Of a stretch of 64,000 nucleotides of DNA, positions 45,155 to 54,230 are shown one piece after another (the stretch's first letter is position 1; each line of letters opens with the position of its first letter). The stretch covers positions 1 through 64,000 of the forward strand of contig JASJDM010000021.1 of assembly GCA_030065125.1 (NCBI GenBank), read 5' to 3'. This stretch comes from Lysobacterales bacterium (GTDB taxonomy: Bacteria > Pseudomonadota > Gammaproteobacteria > Xanthomonadales > SZUA-38). The notes under the pieces were generated by a model. That model searched no databases. It saw only the letters and a list, made by a program, of their open reading frames with translations, and was not told the DNA's origin. The translations under genes and the position numbers were made by a program.

Positions 45155-46036
45155 ATGCCCCTGAAGTTCCCGGTATTACTCCTGTGGACAGCACTCCTGT
45201 CAGCCGTCGCGACGGATGCCTGCAGTGAATCCGTTGGGCCATCGGTGCAGTACCCCGCTGCCAATCTGGAGGATGATTCCTACCGGCCCGGGGCTGACTG
45301 GATGCTGGTCTGGTCGGATGAGTTTGACGGGGAAATGCTCGATCCTGACAACTGGAACCGGCAGGTAGTCAGGGCCGGCAGATTCAATGACGAATGGCAG
45401 CGGTACACCGACAGTACTGAAAATGCCTACGTCAACGACGGCGCCCTGGTGATCAAGGTGATCCATGAAGGAGAGTTCCATGGCCACGATCAATATACCT
45501 CGGCGCGGCTGAACACGGCCCGGAAACAGACGTTCAGGTATGGCAGGATCGCCGCTCGTATCCAGCTGCCCTACGGCGAAGGAATCTGGCCCGCGTTCTG
45601 GATGCTGGGTGCCAATATCAATGAAAACGGCGGAGATACGCCCTGGCCCCAAAGCGGCGAAATTGACATCCTCGAGCTGTATGGCTCAAAAGATGACGGG
45701 GCGATAGAGGCGAACATCCATTACGCCGGCAGTGACGGCAGGCACGCCAGTCTCCGGGCGCCGGTCTATAAGCTGGAAAGCGGCATCTTTGCCGATGCTT
45801 TTCACGTGTTTGAAATCGAGTGGGACGAGCAGCGCATCACCTGGCGGGTAGACGGCGAGCAGTATGCCTCGACACCCATTGATGCCGATGAACGCTCGGA
45901 ATTCCACCAGGACTTCTTTATTCTGCTCAACATTGCCATTGGCGGATCTGGGCGTCCCAACGACTCCACCCCGTTCCCCCAGGTGATGTACGTGGACTGG
46001 GTTCGGGTCTATCAGAAAGCCACAGATCCGAAGTGA
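45155..46036 (+). CDS. Glycoside hydrolase family 16 beta-glucanase-like enzyme
   Basis: About 293 residues, with a signal peptide (MPLKFPVLLLWTALLSAVA). GGAG six bases before the ATG at 45155 decides the start over the GTG and ATG slightly upstream. LVWSDEFDG opens the GH16 fold, GIWPAFWMLG lines the cleft, and GEIDILELYG carries the catalytic E-x-D-x-x-E (E169, D171, E174). GH16 enzymes cut beta-1,3 or mixed beta-glucans such as laminarin with retention. The protein is probably secreted for polysaccharide use. It is divergent from fccA. Confidence 0.93.
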   Translation: MPLKFPVLLLWTALLSAVATDACSESVGPSVQYPAANLEDDSYRPGADWMLVWSDEFDGEMLDPDNWNRQVVRAGRFNDEWQRYTDSTENAYVNDGALVIKVIHEGEFHGHDQYTSARLNTARKQTFRYGRIAARIQLPYGEGIWPAFWMLGANINENGGDTPWPQSGEIDILELYGSKDDGAIEANIHYAGSDGRHASLRAPVYKLESGIFADAFHVFEIEWDEQRITWRVDGEQYASTPIDADERSEFHQDFFILLNIAIGGSGRPNDSTPFPQVMYVDWVRVYQKATDPK

Positions 46037-46087
46037 CCGGTGGGTTGGCGGACAAGCCAAGGTTCATTTGACAAGTTGAGATACACC

Positions 46088-46588
46088 ATGATCAGAAGTT
46101 ACTCCTGGGCAGTCGCGTTACTGCTGCTCGGTCCAATTGTGCAGGCATCTGAGACGGAGCGGCTGGCGCTTCAGGGCCTTCCTGCCGAGATCGCCCTGTT
46201 TGTCAATCTGCCGGCGGGAGTTGCGGCAGAATCCATCCGGAGTGAAGCAGAAGCCCTGCTGAAAGGCTCGGGTCTGGAGGTCCAGGAATTCCTGGGAACC
46301 GAGGCTCGAACCGCCCTCGAAATTGTCGTTTCCAGCGCCCAGGCGTTTCCAGCCCTGACGGGTTCCGGCGGCATGGTCGAGCAACTGAAAAAGCTTTGCA
46401 CAACGGTGGTCGAGACAAAACTCAGCGCCCCCGTTGTGCTGAAAATGACGAAACAGAACAGTGCTGCGGAGGTGTGGTCCACCCTGCGGTTTGGCGTCAT
46501 GGACTGCGATGATGAAAGCATGATCAGGCAACTTGCGACGGCTCAGGTGAGGGAGTTTGTTGCCGCTTACCAGTTGTACAACCCGTGA
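46088..46588 (+). CDS. Small exported protein of unknown function
   Basis: A 166-residue protein with a clear signal peptide (MIRSYSWAVALLLLGPIVQA). The mature part has two cysteines (KKLCTT and MDCDDE) and no recognised motif. It starts 51 bases after the GH16 stop on the same strand. Co-transcription is possible, but a functional link is not shown. Confidence 0.65.
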   Translation: MIRSYSWAVALLLLGPIVQASETERLALQGLPAEIALFVNLPAGVAAESIRSEAEALLKGSGLEVQEFLGTEARTALEIVVSSAQAFPALTGSGGMVEQLKKLCTTVVETKLSAPVVLKMTKQNSAAEVWSTLRFGVMDCDDESMIRQLATAQVREFVAAYQLYNP

Positions 46589-46751
46589 CGGCGGTTGGCT
46601 GGTGCTCGCCAGACATCCATCGTCGTCCTGAATCGATCCAACATCAGGGTGGTCCGGGACATGGTTCAGGATGACCGGTTGGGGCAGCTGGTCAAAAGGA
46701 CAGCGCCGCCTCACAGGCTGCCGTCGCCTGGTCATCGACCTCCGGTAAAAC

Positions 46752-48059
46752 TCAATCCGACGTTCTCTCGCTCGGCTCCTCGGTGCCGTTGTCGTACAGC
46801 CCGACCAGGGTGGTGACCTTACCCTTGTCGTCGCGTTCAAAGCGGATCCGAAAAGTGTCCATGTTGATCAGCCTGAACAGATCATCATCCATGGCGGCCA
46901 ATTGGTATTCCCGGCCCTGGCCGCGCTGGTAAGTCAAGACGCCGTCTTCGAGCCAGACCCGGCGAGGTCCGTAGGTGCCGGGATAGTCGCCCACCTTCAG
47001 AGGTGATAGTTCAAACGGTGTTTCTTCGGCGGCAAGACCATCAACGGCCCATTCCAGCTGGAACTTCCGATCCGGCGATTCCGCGGCCTCCGCCAGCTTT
47101 TCCAGAGCCTGGCGGTGGGCAACGGCCAGGGCGTTGTCAGCCGGTACATTGGTGTCTGGCATGACGCCTGTACCTTCCCAGTTGGTACCGGTAATGGGAT
47201 TGATGGCGCGGCCAAAGGGCAGACTCATTCGCAGGCCGTGCTCGGCCATGGTGAAGTCCTCCACGGGGTGAGCGCCGCCGCCGGTGACCTCGCCGACAAC
47301 CTGGGCGCGCTCCATATGCTTGAGGTTGTAGGTGAACTCCTCCGCGGCGGAAAAGGTGCGGCCGCTGGTCAGCACCCAGATCGGTGTGTCGATCATCTTC
47401 GGCCCCTGGACGTGTTCCTGGGTGAAGAACTGGCGGGTGCTGTCGTTGCGACGAACGTAGAAGCTGTTGAGGTGCTGGCGCTGTTCAAAGAAGTAGCTGG
47501 TGATCAGCTGGATCATGGAGGGTGAGCCGCCGCCGTTGTTGCGCAAGTCGATAATGAGTGCGTCGGCAGAAGCGAGGAAATTCATGGCAGCAACCGCGGC
47601 CGCCCCGCCGTACCCGGCGTCAAAAAATCCGCGCAGGTCCAGATAGCCGACGTTTCCCTGGAGGATCTCGACCCTGGTGAAGCCGTAGTTCTGCCGGCGG
47701 GCGTTGTCCAGGAAGCGTTGCTGTTGTGCCTCCAGGTCCTGGGGCTCGGTACCCGTGTCCTGGGGTGGTACCGGACGTACGCTAAGATGCCGGTCGCGGC
47801 TGATTGACTGCAGGTCTTCAGTCAGTTTTGCTGCCAGCGTGGGCAGGTCCAGATCCCGATAGGCGCCCCGGTCCAAGTGCTGTCGCATGAGTTCGTTCAT
47901 CTGCCGGGCCACCTCCGGGAACACGTAAACCTCGTCCAGGGCCTCGCTGATCTGCTCCACGATCGCCATGGTGTTCGGCGTCGACTCCATGTCCTGGGCT
48001 CTCATGCTGGCTGGCAGGAAAGTGAGCAGCGCGACAAGGGCGATGACTGTCCGGGACAT
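46752..48059 (-). CDS. S41 family peptidase (IRBP/tail-specific type), exported
   Basis: A 435-residue protein with a signal peptide (MSRTVIALVALLTFLPASMRA). An N-terminal helical domain precedes the S41 core: VGYLDLRGFFDAGYGG, ALIIDLRNNGGGSPSM, VLTSGRTFSAAEEFTYNL (nucleophile serine) and GEVTGGGAHPV, followed by DTNVPADNALAVA. No PDZ domain is evident, which matches the retinol-binding-like S41B branch. It probably cleaves C-terminal tails in the periplasm. The final 80 residues form a small beta domain (YPGTYGPRRVWLEDGVLTYQR). Confidence 0.9.
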   Translation of the reverse strand: MSRTVIALVALLTFLPASMRAQDMESTPNTMAIVEQISEALDEVYVFPEVARQMNELMRQHLDRGAYRDLDLPTLAAKLTEDLQSISRDRHLSVRPVPPQDTGTEPQDLEAQQQRFLDNARRQNYGFTRVEILQGNVGYLDLRGFFDAGYGGAAAVAAMNFLASADALIIDLRNNGGGSPSMIQLITSYFFEQRQHLNSFYVRRNDSTRQFFTQEHVQGPKMIDTPIWVLTSGRTFSAAEEFTYNLKHMERAQVVGEVTGGGAHPVEDFTMAEHGLRMSLPFGRAINPITGTNWEGTGVMPDTNVPADNALAVAHRQALEKLAEAAESPDRKFQLEWAVDGLAAEETPFELSPLKVGDYPGTYGPRRVWLEDGVLTYQRGQGREYQLAAMDDDLFRLINMDTFRIRFERDDKGKVTTLVGLYDNGTEEPSERTSD

Positions 48060-48397
48060 GATGTGCTCCTGATAGGTTTCGTTTAAGCCTGATCCAGGCC
48101 GTGGCAGTGGCGGAAGGTTATGTTACAGGCCGATTGCCCGGCAGTGCTTATGGTTGGGGCGTCGGTAACGGCAATATTTGAGGTCTGTGCCAGATTTCCC
48201 CACAGTCCGTCAGGGCTGCTATTCCCCCGGGTCGCTGTATTCATGCCTGGCGACAAATGCCTGGAACCGCTTGATGGTATCAGCCGTGGGGCGCTGATCA
48301 GGGAGATTCACATATAGGTAAGTGTCCGAATTGTGATTGGCCAACCCGGGCGGCAGATCATCTAGACTAAGTGGATTCTCGCGGCGAGGAATGACTC
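48060..48397. other. 338-base intergenic region
   Basis: The gap between the divergent S41 peptidase and host-attachment-type genes holds only short weak frames, the longest 65 codons (48120-48317) with no ribosome site or family features. It must contain promoters for both flanking genes, but no element stands out. Confidence 0.5.
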
Positions 48398-48832
48398 ATG
48401 GCAAAACACAACTGCATCATCGTTGCCGACAGCAGCCGGGCCCGTTTTTTTCACGAGGAAAACAAGAAACTCCAGGAGGTTGCGGGATTGAGCCACACGG
48501 AATCCCGTACCCGCAGTAACAGTTTGACCTCAGATCGGCCCGGGAGATCTTTCGACAGCGCTGGTGCGGGTCGTCATGCCATGGGCGAAGGGGGCGACCC
48601 ACAAAGTCACGAAGCCAGGGTTTTTGCCCGGGAGGTGTCCGAACACCTCAGGCAAAGCCAGCCCCTGGATCACTGCGAAAAGATTGCACTGATCGCGCCG
48701 CCACAATTCCTGGGCCTGTTGCGCAAAAGCCTGGATCGTTCCTATCTCAACAAGGTCGCCTGTGAAGTGGACAAGAACCTGGTGACCCAGTCTCCGGATG
48801 AAATCCGGGAATACCTGCCCTGGGGATGGTGA
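48398..48832 (+). CDS. Host attachment protein family member
   Basis: A 144-residue cytoplasmic protein with the family landmarks CIIVADSSRARFF at the N-terminus, HEARVFAREVSEHL in the middle and IALIAPPQFLGLLRKSL near the end. The family was named from a plant-attachment locus in Agrobacterium, but its fold resembles the eRF1/peptidyl-release superfamily and the real activity is unclear. A single-gene unit with a GGCGAGG-like ribosome site. Confidence 0.85.
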   Translation: MAKHNCIIVADSSRARFFHEENKKLQEVAGLSHTESRTRSNSLTSDRPGRSFDSAGAGRHAMGEGGDPQSHEARVFAREVSEHLRQSQPLDHCEKIALIAPPQFLGLLRKSLDRSYLNKVACEVDKNLVTQSPDEIREYLPWGW

Positions 48833-48847
48833 TACGCCTGGCCTCAT

Positions 48848-49258
48848 TCACTGGAACTTCAGGCAGAGGCCGATCTCCGTATAGGGCGTTTCTGTATGTT
48901 CGTCACCATTGACGTATCCCAGGTAATGGGAATACAGGAAGCGCCTGGTGTCGAGGTTGACGCGGAACGTGAAGATGCCGGGCTGCTCGCAGATCATCTC
49001 GCCGGAGTTGTGGGCCGAGCTGTTGCAGGGGGCGGTCATGTCGCTGTGCAGCTTGTTCAGCACCCAGTGCCCGGATTCACGCACGACAATAAAGTCGCTG
49101 GTCTCGAATTTTCCCCGGATCCAGTCCCTGGTGGGTTCGTGGAACTTGAACCCCAGAGCCATCTCGCCTGAGCAAGTGTAAGAATCGGGAGTCGATTGGC
49201 CCGGATCTGAGAATAGCGCTGCGGCCAGAGAAACCAGGATGATGGCCAGAATACGCAT
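48848..49258 (-). CDS. Small exported hypothetical protein
   Basis: A 136-residue protein with a signal peptide (MRILAIILVSLAAALFS) and four cysteines (YTCSG, APCNSS, MICEQ, GLCLKF), likely disulfide-bonded. The beta-rich pattern (ALGFKFHEPTRDWIRGKF, FTFRVNLDTRRFLYSHYLGY) might be a small barrel. No family recognised. GGAGG precedes the ATG. It converges on the host-attachment-type gene with 15 bases between. Confidence 0.7.
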   Translation of the reverse strand: MRILAIILVSLAAALFSDPGQSTPDSYTCSGEMALGFKFHEPTRDWIRGKFETSDFIVVRESGHWVLNKLHSDMTAPCNSSAHNSGEMICEQPGIFTFRVNLDTRRFLYSHYLGYVNGDEHTETPYTEIGLCLKFQ

Positions 49259-49399
49259 GGTGATACCTCCGGCGATGCTGCACCTTGGTCAACGTCTAGA
49301 TGTGGGCCCAGGGTCAGCGCTTATCCATCCGGGCTTCTACCTACACTCCCGGTATCCGGGTTAGCATCATCGCAAGAGTCAATCGGGAGTCAGCTTTCA

Positions 49400-49837
49400 A
49401 TGAGCTTCCTGTCCAGCATTAAGCAGAGACTCACGACGTGGACGCTGGTGTCCTGCGGACTGACCTGCGTGGCGTATGAAGCCATTCGGATCAATGGCAG
49501 GATGAACCGGTTCGCGAGCCAGGACCCATCCTTCTGGGAGATCGCGTTTTCCCGGTGGGAGTCTTTCGGCCTTGTGGTTTATTTCTCGATCTTCACGGCC
49601 GCCCTGGTGGTGATCTGCAACAGGAGCAACCCCAGGATTGCCATGGCCTGGTTTGCCTATTCAGTGCTGATTCTGGGCATCGCCTGTTTCAACATTCCCG
49701 GGGCCATGATGGGAAGGTACGGCGACACCTACCAGGTGTTTGCCCTTTTTCACCTGGTGATCACGCCGCTGCCGGCCATCGTGTTCATCCTGGTCGGCCT
49801 GATCACAGGAATACGAGACCAAGGTGGGTCGGTTTGA
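49400..49837 (+). CDS. Small membrane protein
   Basis: A 145-residue protein with four hydrophobic segments (TLVSCGLTCVAYEAI; FGLVVYFSIFTAALVVIC; IAMAWFAYSVLILGIACF; LFHLVITPLPAIVFILVGLI). No named family is evident. It converges on the DUF3750 gene with four bases between the ends. Confidence 0.7.
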   Translation: MSFLSSIKQRLTTWTLVSCGLTCVAYEAIRINGRMNRFASQDPSFWEIAFSRWESFGLVVYFSIFTAALVVICNRSNPRIAMAWFAYSVLILGIACFNIPGAMMGRYGDTYQVFALFHLVITPLPAIVFILVGLITGIRDQGGSV

Positions 49838-49841
49838 TGGC

Positions 49842-50378
49842 TCAGTCCGCGTAACCGCTGCCAATGGCGGAATAAGGCAAATCCAGTTCCAGGTCGGGAA
49901 CCTGGCGCCCGATCCACCCTACGAAGGTGTTGCTGTTGGGCCCTGGAAAGACGCGGTAGGTTGATTTCCAGGGGTAGTCCCTGGCAGCGCGATCGATCTG
50001 GTCGATCAGCGCTTCGGCCTGGGGCCCGCGGTGGGCCTTGAGCAGCTTCGGCTCGGCGCCGTACCAGTGGCGGTCGGGAATGTCCTGGCGCACGCGCATC
50101 ACCTGTTGTCCGTTGCGGCCGCGCCAGCCCACCACGTCGTAGACGGTATAGGACTTTTCGTTGCGGCGCTTTACCGCGATCCAGGTATGAATCGCAAACC
50201 AGCCACGCCAGCCCCAGGCATCTGCGCCGTAGACATGGACTACCGCCTCAGGAGTTTGCATGGGATCGGGCGCGATGCCCGCAGAGGCGCGACTGGCGGT
50301 TCTCCAGCCGCCGGAGCTGCAGCTGGTCACCAGCGTGGTGAGCAGCAGGACCGTAATCAGGTGCATGGTTCGGTTCAT
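49842..50378 (-). CDS. DUF3750 family lipoprotein
   Basis: A 178-residue protein whose signal ends in a lipobox-like TLVTSCSSGG, so it is probably an outer-membrane or periplasmic lipoprotein. The mature part has the DUF3750 features: VVHVYGADAWGWRGWFAIHTWIAV, YTVYDVVGWRG, LPRDIPDRHWYG-like and the closing FVGWIGRQVPDLELDLPYSAIG. The His/Tyr/Asn pattern hints at hydrolase ancestry, but no activity is known. Confidence 0.85.
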   Translation of the reverse strand: MNRTMHLITVLLLTTLVTSCSSGGWRTASRASAGIAPDPMQTPEAVVHVYGADAWGWRGWFAIHTWIAVKRRNEKSYTVYDVVGWRGRNGQQVMRVRQDIPDRHWYGAEPKLLKAHRGPQAEALIDQIDRAARDYPWKSTYRVFPGPNSNTFVGWIGRQVPDLELDLPYSAIGSGYAD

Positions 50379-50447
50379 GGTCCCAGTGTCCCATGATTCC
50401 GTGACGCGGCGTATGGGTCGAAGGACACATGCCGCGAGACCGCCCGC

Positions 50448-52289
50448 TCAGTGCCCCGACATCCCCGCGCGCTGCCAGAGTGCATCGAATCTGGGATCGC
50501 CCTTCAGCAGGTCAAACTCGGGCCGCATGCCCAGGTGCATCAGTTCCAGGGACCCGCGGCTCACTGCCTTTTCCAGCCACAGGAATGCGGCCTCGACCTC
50601 GCCGGCCTGAGCATAAGTCGCCGCGATCCTGAACGGGTCCACGTAGGTTTCTTCGGACAACGCGGTCAGCTCAGCGGCAACGGCGATCATGGCACCCCGT
50701 GGCCCCGCCTCAGCCAGGCCGCGCTGAAGAGCGGCCACCAGCCGGGGTTGGCCCTGCCGGGCCAGACTTTTCTCGAACGCGACAACTGACTCATCCAGCA
50801 TTCCCTGCTGCCAGAGCACCATGGCCAGCAGCCAATGCACCGGATAATCCGGGTCCCCCTCCACCAGGGCCAGGCATTCAGCCAGTGCCTCGTCGTATTG
50901 CCGCATCATGAAGAGGTGGTACGGCAGCGGCAGGTTGGAGGACGGTGTGTGGGGGTCGATGACCCGGGCATAGCGCACCTGCGCCAGGCTTTCCTCGGGA
51001 TGTCCGGTGAGCAGCAGGTAGTCCGAATAACCATGCAGAGTGGTGGGGTCATTGGGGTTCAGCTCCAGGGCACGCTCAAATGCCTGGCCCGCGGCGGTCC
51101 AATTCCCGGTGAACAGGTGGACCCACGCCATGGCCGCGTGGGCGGCGAAGTGGGAATCATCCAGTTCCAGTGCCCGTAACGCGGCCTCCCGGCCCCGGGT
51201 GACGGCGCCCGCCGGTGGCTCGTCGCCGAAGTAGGCAATCATCAGGTGGGCCCCGGCCAGCGCGGACCAGGCCAGGGCGAATTCCGGGTCGGCCTCAATG
51301 GCCTGCTCAAAAAAATTCAGCGACTGCCGAAAGCCGTCCACGCTGAATCGATTGAACTGATACAGGCCCCGCAGGTACGCCTCGCTGGCGGCAGGCCCGG
51401 GCGCCGAGCGCATCCGCACAGCCGGTGGCCGCAGGGACATTTCGATCTCGCCGCTGATGGTACTGGCCATCTCGCCCAGCAGCGTCAGTACGTCGCCCAG
51501 GTCACGGTCATAGGTCTGCGCCCAGAGGTGCTCGTCGGTGCGGCCATGGATCAGCTGGGCTGAAATCTTCACCTGGTCGCCGATCAGCAAAGCGCTGCCC
51601 TCGATCAGGGCGTCGACGTCCAGTTCCCGGGCGATCTGGGTGGCGGACTTTTCACTCTCCTGGTAGCGCAGCGTGGACTGGCGGGAGATGACCTTGAGGC
51701 CGGTAATCCTGGACAGGTCGGCAATCAATACGTCGTGCAGCCCTTCCGCAAAATAGTCCTGTTCCGGATCGCCGGACAGATTATCCAGTGGCAGCACGGC
51801 CAGGGACTGGATGCCGGCGGGCTCAGTCGGTTCCGGAGCGGGCCCGAATCGGATCCACGCCAGGACCAGAATCAGCGAGAGCGCGCCCGCTACCGACAGC
51901 GCCGCCACCAGACGGCGACGGGGCTGGGCGGATGGTTTCACCGGGCCGGGCGACTCCGCGGGGCGGGTATGGTCTTCAACCTCGCCGATGAAACGGTAGC
52001 CCAGGGAGTGCACCGTCTCGATGTAGCGGGGGTGAGCGGAGTCCTCGTCCAGCGCCTTGCGGGCCCGGGCAACGGCCTTGGTCAGGGCTGAATCGGAAAC
52101 GACGGTGTCGCCCCAGACCGTGGCCATCAGTTCGTCCTTGGTGACCAGACGGTCACGGTGCTGGATCAGGTAGGCCAGGAGTTTCAGAACGGTGGGTTCC
52201 AGGTGCACTTCCGTGCCGGACCGAAGCAGCTTCCATGCCTCGAGATCTACGACAAAGTCTTCGAATCGGTAGTCGCCATGTGGATTCAT
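50448..52289 (-). CDS. Membrane winged-helix regulator with TolB-like and TPR periplasmic domains
   Basis: About 613 residues. The winged helix spans residues 7-103 (EPTVLKLLAYLIQHRDRLVT, RYIETVHSLGYRFIG), the membrane segment about 126-147, and then a domain starting SLAVLPLDNLSGDPEQDYFA (FlgO/TolB N-terminal type) to about 270. TPR-like repeats fill the rest. This is the common CadC/adenylate-cyclase-like sensor layout. The ATG at 52289 is preceded by AGGGG; the open frame upstream is rich in Arg and not family-like. It is divergent from the exported protein gene at 52551, a likely target. Confidence 0.88.
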   Translation of the reverse strand: MNPHGDYRFEDFVVDLEAWKLLRSGTEVHLEPTVLKLLAYLIQHRDRLVTKDELMATVWGDTVVSDSALTKAVARARKALDEDSAHPRYIETVHSLGYRFIGEVEDHTRPAESPGPVKPSAQPRRRLVAALSVAGALSLILVLAWIRFGPAPEPTEPAGIQSLAVLPLDNLSGDPEQDYFAEGLHDVLIADLSRITGLKVISRQSTLRYQESEKSATQIARELDVDALIEGSALLIGDQVKISAQLIHGRTDEHLWAQTYDRDLGDVLTLLGEMASTISGEIEMSLRPPAVRMRSAPGPAASEAYLRGLYQFNRFSVDGFRQSLNFFEQAIEADPEFALAWSALAGAHLMIAYFGDEPPAGAVTRGREAALRALELDDSHFAAHAAMAWVHLFTGNWTAAGQAFERALELNPNDPTTLHGYSDYLLLTGHPEESLAQVRYARVIDPHTPSSNLPLPYHLFMMRQYDEALAECLALVEGDPDYPVHWLLAMVLWQQGMLDESVVAFEKSLARQGQPRLVAALQRGLAEAGPRGAMIAVAAELTALSEETYVDPFRIAATYAQAGEVEAAFLWLEKAVSRGSLELMHLGMRPEFDLLKGDPRFDALWQRAGMSGH

Positions 52290-52550
52290 GAGATCGCCCC
52301 TGGCGGTCAGCCGCTGTACGGCGCTCCCGGTAGCACCGGGGAATCTCCAGTATTTCATGTCCCCCGGGGGGCGACAAGAATCCGTCGCAAACCGCGCATT
52401 GCGCCGCCTTCGGGGTTGCCTTTGAAACCGTCGCATTACCGTCACGAAATCGTCAGCAAAGCGTCAAGCCCTCCGCTGCCGGACTTCTTACACTCGAAAC
52501 TGGATCTGGACGGGCACGTTGCCCTGGAATCCAGTCAGGAGGATGAGACG

Positions 52551-53234
52551 ATGCGTACACAATTCTCGAAAGCGCTGACGATTGTTTTGACAGTCATCAT
52601 CAGCGGTCCGTTGATTGCCGAGGACTGGTCAACGGACGAATTTGGACGAAACTGGCTCGGCAATCGCCACGTCCAGCAGGTGTTCGGTACCGATGACTGG
52701 CTGCCCTCTCCGCCATCCGGAGATCTCTATTGCTCTGAAGGCGTACTCGACATGACGAACCCGCTGCTGCCGCTTTGCCCGCCGGGGACGACGCTGGAAG
52801 TGAGGAATGCCACGGCCTTTTCCCGGATGCACGCCAACGACCCCAGGGTCGCCGGCCAGCTGACCTTTGTCTTCAGCGGCAGCTTTGACAGTGCCTCCTT
52901 TTCCGGCCCCGCCTGGGGCACGTGGAAGCTGGAATCCGACGGCTGCGATGGCACCTGGGAAGGAACCTTTGCCGGCCAGCGCAGCTTCGTGCCGGGACAG
53001 GCCAATCCTCTCGACCCGTTTTTCCCTCCGGGGTTTGGTGGCGTATGGATCAGTAATCTGGACCTGAGAGGTAAGTCAACGGGCGATTGCGGGGGGCTGC
53101 GGATGAAAGGTGTTGAAATCATCACCACACTGACGCCGCTGCCGCTGGCCTATGAGATGCTGCTGCCCTGTGACCAGATCGGATGCCTGCCCGAGGGCGT
53201 GACCGCAGGACGCATTTTTCGACGCTGGCGTTGA
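52551..53234 (+). CDS. Exported protein of unknown function
   Basis: About 227 residues. AGGAGG (52537-52542) lies eight bases before the ATG and decides the start; the frame is open upstream but antisense to the regulator. The signal peptide is FSKALTIVLTVIISGPLIA. The mature part has six or seven cysteines in a beta-rich layout (TFVFSGSFDSASFSGPAWGT, WKLESDGCDGTWEGTFAG, MLLPCDQIGCLPEG). A single barrel or jelly roll is plausible. No family recognised. Confidence 0.72.
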   Translation: MRTQFSKALTIVLTVIISGPLIAEDWSTDEFGRNWLGNRHVQQVFGTDDWLPSPPSGDLYCSEGVLDMTNPLLPLCPPGTTLEVRNATAFSRMHANDPRVAGQLTFVFSGSFDSASFSGPAWGTWKLESDGCDGTWEGTFAGQRSFVPGQANPLDPFFPPGFGGVWISNLDLRGKSTGDCGGLRMKGVEIITTLTPLPLAYEMLLPCDQIGCLPEGVTAGRIFRRWR

Positions 53235-53261
53235 TGCAGCGAAGCTGTAACGTGCCCAATG

Positions 53262-53289
53262 ATCCCCCGGTCCGACAGGATCGGGGGAT
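53262..53289. terminator. Bidirectional hairpin between convergent genes
   Basis: ATCCCCCG-G-TCC (53262-53273) pairs with GGA-T-CGGGGGAT (53278-53289) around a GACA loop, giving a 12-base stem with one G-T pair. It sits in the 64-base gap between two convergent genes and probably ends both transcripts, although no strong T-run follows. Confidence 0.65.
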
Positions 53290-53298
53290 TGGCGCTTG

Positions 53299-54045
53299 CT
53301 ACGGCCGTGATTCGAAACTGTCCGCAAAAACCGGGCTGGTAGACAAGGTCTCGATTTCTTCCGGGGTCAGTACCCGGTTGTAAAACCTCAGCTCGTCCAC
53401 CAGGCCCGGAAAGTACCGGCGGCCGAATTGAACGTCACAAGGGTTGTTGCCCACACCGATAAATGGCACGCCGTTCAGCGGTGAAAATCCGCCAAATCCT
53501 TCCGCCTCCAGCTGGCCGTCAATGAATATGGCGAAGCGGCCGTCGCCGGAGTTCCGGGTCACGACAACGGCGTGCCAGAGTCCGTCGTTGACCTGGGCCT
53601 GGGAGGCGCGGTCGGCAAAGCTGATGCGGCCCCCGGACAGCAGGGCAATACCCCAGTCACCGCCAGGCGGCGATCCGCAGACCTCTCCGTCAACGATGCC
53701 CAGACCCTGGTACCAGTCGGTGCCCATAGGTGCCTGGGCCGTGGTGTTGACCCAGAACCCGACGCTGAAGTCACCCTCCACCGTGGGCGGCAGCTCCACG
53801 AAATCGTCGATACCGTCCAGGGACAGGGCCAGGCCGCCGCCCAGGCCCGGGGCGTAAGCGGCTCCGCCGCGCTCAATGCCGTGGTTCTGGCTGACCCGGT
53901 CTGCAGCGTTGCCCTCAAACGGATAGTAGGCCACCAGCCCTGGATTGGTCTGGGCGCCAGCGGTCCATGAGGCGGCGCAGAACAGAACGGCCGCGATTTG
54001 ATGCAGGACCGGCCGGCTGAATCCGGCGTGATAAAGCACGTGCAT
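53299..54045 (-). CDS. Secreted LamG-like lectin-fold protein ending in VFADSFE motif
   Basis: About 248 residues. AGGAG six bases before the ATG at 54045 sets the start. A signal peptide ends near WTAGAQ. The rest is a LamG/concanavalin-like jelly roll: GLVAYYPFEGNAADRVSQNHG, GGGLALSLDGIDDFVELP, FSVGFWVNTT, GLWHAVVVTRNSG, and FPGLVDELRFYNRVLTPEEI. The fold often binds sugars. The last ten residues, VFADSFESRP (53302-53331), are the recurrent C-terminal module. It is divergent from the exported protein gene at 54318. Confidence 0.87.
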   Translation of the reverse strand: MHVLYHAGFSRPVLHQIAAVLFCAASWTAGAQTNPGLVAYYPFEGNAADRVSQNHGIERGGAAYAPGLGGGLALSLDGIDDFVELPPTVEGDFSVGFWVNTTAQAPMGTDWYQGLGIVDGEVCGSPPGGDWGIALLSGGRISFADRASQAQVNDGLWHAVVVTRNSGDGRFAIFIDGQLEAEGFGGFSPLNGVPFIGVGNNPCDVQFGRRYFPGLVDELRFYNRVLTPEEIETLSTSPVFADSFESRP

Positions 54046-54230
54046 GTTGAACTCCTGGCAGTCTGTTGGTGGCAACAGCAGGGTCTCGAATGTGCGCTGC
54101 CCTTGCCGGAAAAACCGCGGAAGTTTGTCCAAAAAAACCTAATGGCGCTGAAAAGTACCGCTTTGAAACGCGGGACCGCTGTTCTGGGCTGAAAGCTTCA
54201 GCCGGCCTGCCCATCTCGCGACCTTTTCGC

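Noticed and set aside
48120..48317. 65-codon frame in the gap before the host-attachment-type gene
   Set aside because: No ribosome site, no family features, and the codon pattern is not distinct from noise.
13056..53331. PEP-CTERM or MYXO-CTERM type sorting signal for the F-x-D-[GS]-F-E tails
   Set aside because: There is no hydrophobic helix or Arg-rich end, and no exosortase or rhombosortase gene in the window.
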